A DNA stretch of 64,000 nucleotides from CBDFFW01 sp965246945 (GTDB lineage: Bacteria > Pseudomonadota > Alphaproteobacteria > UBA11073). Position numbers and translations under genes: made by a program. Every line of letters begins with the position of its first letter. Positions within the stretch are counted from its first letter, which is position 1. Below are positions 61,043 to 64,000 of the stretch, piece after piece. A model generated the notes under the pieces. The model saw nothing but the letters and a program-made list of their open reading frames with translations, was not told where the DNA came from and made no database searches. The stretch covers positions 186,001-250,000 of the forward strand of contig CBDFFW010000001.1 in assembly GCA_965246945.1 (NCBI GenBank), given 5' to 3'.

Positions 61043-62163
61043 TATAAATCTTTGGCGGATAAACTGCGGCGGGTTAGGGCCAACACCATACCCATCGTAA
61101 TCCCCATGCCGATGGAAGCCGAGCCGCCATAGCTGATGAAGGGCAACGTCATCCCCTTAGTGGGAATGAGCTGGAGGTTGGAAGCGGTATGGACCAATGT
61201 TTGCACAATGAATTCGGTCAGCAAACCGGCCAGGGCCAGCACGCTGAAAACATCCTGGCGCTTGAGGGTGTGGCCGATGCTGCGCAGATAGATAAAAGCA
61301 AACAGGCCGACCAGTAAGATACACGCAATCGCGCCCAGCTCCTCTCCCGCCACTGCGAACACAAAATCGGCATGGCCATCCGGCAGATGAAATTTCACCT
61401 CCCCCTGGCCGGGGCCGGTACCGAACCAGCCGCCTTCCCGAAACGCGCGTAAGGCTTGATTAATTTGATAGGTATCGGTTTGTTCCGGATTTAAAAATTT
61501 ATCCACACGCGCGGTGACGTGCGGAAATAAAAAGTAAGCACCCACCAAGCCGCATACGCCGAATAGCAACATGCCGCCGACCAGCCATAACGCAATACCG
61601 CTCAGGAACATTTGCACGCCCCAAATGGCGGTGAAGACCACGGTCATCCCCAAATCGGGCTGCAACAGTAACAAGCCAATGCAAATGCCGTATAAACCCA
61701 TGCTTAACAGCCGGCCTGGAAAATCCGTTTCAGTCGCCCCGCGCGCCAATAGCCACGCGCTGACAATCGCAAAAGCGGGCTTCATAATTTCGGCGGCTTG
61801 TAGGGAAAAGCCAGGCAGGTGAATCCAGCGGCGCGCGCCTTTAATTTCTTCCCCCACAAATAAAGTTAGCAACAAACAAAACAGCATCACGCCCGCAATG
61901 CTTAACCCCAGCAGCCGGATTTGGCGCGGGTTGAGGAACGAAATGGTCAGCATAAAAATCAACCCAATGCCCTGGGCAATGATATGGATTTTGGTGAAAT
62001 GATATAAGGGCAACCCGATGCGCTGCGCCACCGGCGGACTAGCTGCAGTAACCATTAATACCCCAATGCCAATCAGGACTAACAAGCAAGCCAGCAACCA
62101 CCGATCCACCGACCACCACCACTGGCCAAAAGCTGAATTATCCGCACGCGATGGGGTGAACAT
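61042..62163 (-). CDS. ftsW: Cell division SEDS glycosyltransferase FtsW
   Basis: A 373-residue SEDS protein with about ten helices. KGARRWIHLPGFSLQAAEIMKPAFA and the C-terminal IPTKGMTLPFISYGGSA are FtsW/RodA signatures, and the position before murG supports FtsW. It polymerises septal glycan with its partner PBP. The upstream GNAT gene separates it from murD, which is unusual. Confidence 0.95.
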   Translation of the reverse strand: MFTPSRADNSAFGQWWWSVDRWLLACLLVLIGIGVLMVTAASPPVAQRIGLPLYHFTKIHIIAQGIGLIFMLTISFLNPRQIRLLGLSIAGVMLFCLLLTLFVGEEIKGARRWIHLPGFSLQAAEIMKPAFAIVSAWLLARGATETDFPGRLLSMGLYGICIGLLLLQPDLGMTVVFTAIWGVQMFLSGIALWLVGGMLLFGVCGLVGAYFLFPHVTARVDKFLNPEQTDTYQINQALRAFREGGWFGTGPGQGEVKFHLPDGHADFVFAVAGEELGAIACILLVGLFAFIYLRSIGHTLKRQDVFSVLALAGLLTEFIVQTLVHTASNLQLIPTKGMTLPFISYGGSASIGMGITMGMVLALTRRSLSAKDL

Positions 62164-62184
62164 AAGCGTGATTATGCGCGATTC

Positions 62185-62739
62185 TTAAAGGGATGGTAAT
62201 GATTGCGCGGTATAGGCGGCGAGTTTTTGTGGAATGTCCTCAACAGCTAAACGATAAAAAATTTCCGGCGCGGTTAAGCCATCGGGCCAGGTTTTATCGG
62301 CTGTCTTCCAATGTTCAAAACCCCATTGCTGATTGGCCCGACGGGAGGCTTCATTGCCTGCGCGGTGGGAAGTAATAACAGTAGTAAAGCGGTTTTGGGC
62401 AGCAATCCATTGTAAACGGGCCTGATAAAGTAATTTAGCTAGCCCTTGGCCACGATAGGTAGGCCGAATGTAGGAAGCGATCAAACAAGCGGTTTGCCCG
62501 CTGGCATCATCGCGATCGGTTAACACGCCGGTTAGACCGATTATTTGATCAACATCGTAAAGCCCGAACATGCAACGTTGGCCAGGGGTGGCGCGTAAAC
62601 GCCATTCATCGTTACTAAACTGGTTTTCAGTGCTGTAATCACCGCCAAAAACGGTTGGATCTTGTTGCAAAGCTTCCAATCGGATGGCTTTTAATTTTTG
62701 CCAATCACTTCCTTCAAACAAACGTGTCTTATATTGCAT
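62185..62739 (-). CDS. GNAT-family N-acetyltransferase
   Basis: A 184-residue GNAT enzyme with the acetyl-CoA loop RPTYRGQGLAKLLYQARL (about 94-111) and a GNEASRRANQQWGFEHWK segment typical of the family. Substrate unknown. ATG 62739 is chosen over an upstream TTG. It is inserted between murD (12 bases upstream) and ftsW (21 bases downstream), both on the same strand, so it is probably cotranscribed with cell-wall genes. Confidence 0.9.
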   Translation of the reverse strand: MQYKTRLFEGSDWQKLKAIRLEALQQDPTVFGGDYSTENQFSNDEWRLRATPGQRCMFGLYDVDQIIGLTGVLTDRDDASGQTACLIASYIRPTYRGQGLAKLLYQARLQWIAAQNRFTTVITSHRAGNEASRRANQQWGFEHWKTADKTWPDGLTAPEIFYRLAVEDIPQKLAAYTAQSLPSL

Positions 62740-62751
62740 GCTCAAAGCCTA

Positions 62752-64000
62752 TCATTTAGAAGCAGCTTTTGCCAGCTGCGCAAACAACTCGCCGCGGGCT
62801 TCGTAGCCGGTAAACTGGTCCCAGGATTTGCAAGCGGGGGACAGGAGCACAGTTGATGGGGCGGGATCGTTAAGCGCCAGCGCAGCGGCGGCGGGCACTG
62901 CCTTTGCCAAAATTTCACACAATGTGTAAGGCAGGTTTTGCGCAGCGCACCAGGCGGCAAATTCGGCGCTGGCTTCGCCGATAATAAACGCATGCTGAAT
63001 GTGTGAGACAAAACTTTCCAGGCCGTTTAAACCATCGCTGGTAGGGCGGCCGCCAATGATCCAATAGATGCGGTCGTAACAGGCTAGGGCTTTGGCCGTG
63101 GCTTCCGGATTGGTGCCTTTGCTGTCATTCACAAAACTGACTTGGTGATGCTGCGCGACGCGCTGCTGGCGGTGCGGCAGGCTGGTGTAGCTGTTGATGC
63201 CCGCCATGATTTCGGCATCATTTAAACCCAGCGCGCGGCAAACGGTATAAGCCGCTGCAGCATTCTGCGCATTGTGAATGCCCGGCAAGGCGGGCGCTGC
63301 TACAAGATCAAAATCCTGCCCGCCAATGATAACAGATTGCGTGGTGTAGAATACTTGGTTCTCTGGATCCCCGGCACCTTGCGGGGCGTGTGGTGCTGAA
63401 GATGATAAGGTGATTACCTGGCGATTTTGATTTAATAATTCCGTAATCTGGGCGCGGGAATGTGCGTCACCAGCGCCGATAATCGCCAGACTATCGGCAT
63501 TGCGGGGTTGAAAAATACGCGCTTTGGCAGCCGCATAGCCGGCCATGCCGCCATGCCGTTCCAGTTGATCGGGCGTAAGGTTCAGCCAGACGGCAATATC
63601 GCAGCGCAGATCACGCATCAACTCGGTTTGGTAGGAAGAGAGTTCCAACACATAAATTCCATCGGCTTCTAATGGGGCAAGCGACAAAGCGGGATAGCCA
63701 AGATTGCCGCCAACCGCAACGGCTTTACCGGCGGTTTGCAAAATATGGGCAATCAGCGCGGTGGTCGTGGATTTGCCATTGGTGCCGGTGATGCCGATAT
63801 ATTTGGCGTGCGGTTGCGCGCGATACAGCAAATCCAAATCGGTCATCAGCGGCACATTTAATTGCCTGGCCAATAACGCAACAGGATGCGGCTGCGGCAG
63901 GGTATGCGGAATACCAGGCGACCACACAATGGCCTGGCAGTTTTTTAAAAGGGTTTCATCGAGCGGCGTTAAAATAATACCTTGGGCGGTGATTTTTTCG
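62752..64000 (-). CDS. murD: UDP-N-acetylmuramoyl-L-alanine--D-glutamate ligase (partial)
   Basis: The reading frame is open to the right edge, so the N-terminus is outside the window; about 416 residues are visible. The ATP loop is ITGTNGKSTTTAL, and NLTPDQLERHGGM, PHRQQRVA and VNDSKGTNPEATAKAL are Mur ligase signatures that point to MurD. It adds D-Glu to UDP-MurNAc-L-Ala in the cytoplasm. The GNAT gene follows immediately, then ftsW and murG. Confidence 0.95.
   Translation of the reverse strand, partial: EKITAQGIILTPLDETLLKNCQAIVWSPGIPHTLPQPHPVALLARQLNVPLMTDLDLLYRAQPHAKYIGITGTNGKSTTTALIAHILQTAGKAVAVGGNLGYPALSLAPLEADGIYVLELSSYQTELMRDLRCDIAVWLNLTPDQLERHGGMAGYAAAKARIFQPRNADSLAIIGAGDAHSRAQITELLNQNRQVITLSSSAPHAPQGAGDPENQVFYTTQSVIIGGQDFDLVAAPALPGIHNAQNAAAAYTVCRALGLNDAEIMAGINSYTSLPHRQQRVAQHHQVSFVNDSKGTNPEATAKALACYDRIYWIIGGRPTSDGLNGLESFVSHIQHAFIIGEASAEFAAWCAAQNLPYTLCEILAKAVPAAAALALNDPAPSTVLLSPACKSWDQFTGYEARGELFAQLAKAASK

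Noticed and set aside
1..64000. CRISPR arrays, rRNA operon, transposases, prophage
   Set aside because: No regularly spaced repeats, rRNA sequences, transposase or phage structural genes were seen on either strand.

Overview
The window reads as chromosomal DNA of an alphaproteobacterium of intermediate G+C. Supporting signs are: rsmG-parA-parB with parS-like sites; a replication-origin-like region beside ppsR (the PPDK regulator) with two full CtrA boxes of the form TTAA-N7-TTAAC; a long-form hpf followed by a ptsN-like gene; SerC of the alphaproteobacterial/archaeal type; a COQ10-type protein; and part of a murD-ftsW-murG cell-wall cluster. I cannot place the order. Several genes that usually sit in operons stand alone here (nuoH, a tatB-like gene, clpP without clpX, rpoN apart from hpf), so the genome looks rearranged.

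Layout. 1-6.3 kb: a partial inositol-monophosphatase-family gene, a TipF-like degenerate EAL protein, a COQ10/RatA-type lipid-binding protein, a nonsense-mutated GIY-YIG nuclease framed by an inverted pair of REP-like hairpins, and a three-gene type IV pilus/type II secretion-like module. 6.3-12.9 kb: an unknown protein with a His-rich tract, a small membrane protein, a KimA-like APC transporter, an HxlR regulator, a two-subunit-type PHA synthase (PhaE-like and PhaC) and an SDR. 13-18.8 kb: a Y-family DNA polymerase, rsmG, parA, parB, a HAD phosphatase, a PhzF-family protein and a small helical protein, all on the plus strand and nearly contiguous. Three parS-like sites lie inside the polymerase and rsmG genes. 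18.8-20.2 kb: ppsR and the putative oriC.

20.2-34.2 kb: an AsmA-like envelope protein, a nitronate-monooxygenase-like flavoprotein, a frameshifted SDR, a PtsN-like protein lacking its phosphoacceptor His, hpf, several small membrane or stress-like proteins, rpoN, corA, a HEFTH metallopeptidase-like protein, rpmG and a lone nuoH. 34.2-47 kb: nagZ, a second HExxH protein, a hybrid histidine kinase, serC, a tatB-like gene whose 3' end is antisense to a CDF transporter gene, cysS, clpP, an HDAC-family deacetylase and a second CDF transporter. 47-64 kb: degP, tRNA-Phe, a DUF937 protein, several unknowns including a 28-residue membrane peptide, a class I photolyase, a divergent phosphofructokinase-fold protein, clpB behind a 12-bp inverted repeat, pdxH, murG, ftsW, a GNAT gene and the 3' part of murD.

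The strongest observations are the CtrA-box-bearing origin with nearby parS sites, the REP-framed GIY-YIG unit with compensatory stem changes, the His-to-Asp PtsN, the divergent phosphofructokinase-like protein, and a scattered set of unknown proteins, two of them with HExxH motifs. No CRISPR array, integrase, transposase or rRNA operon was seen. All functional calls come from reading the sequence; no database search was run.
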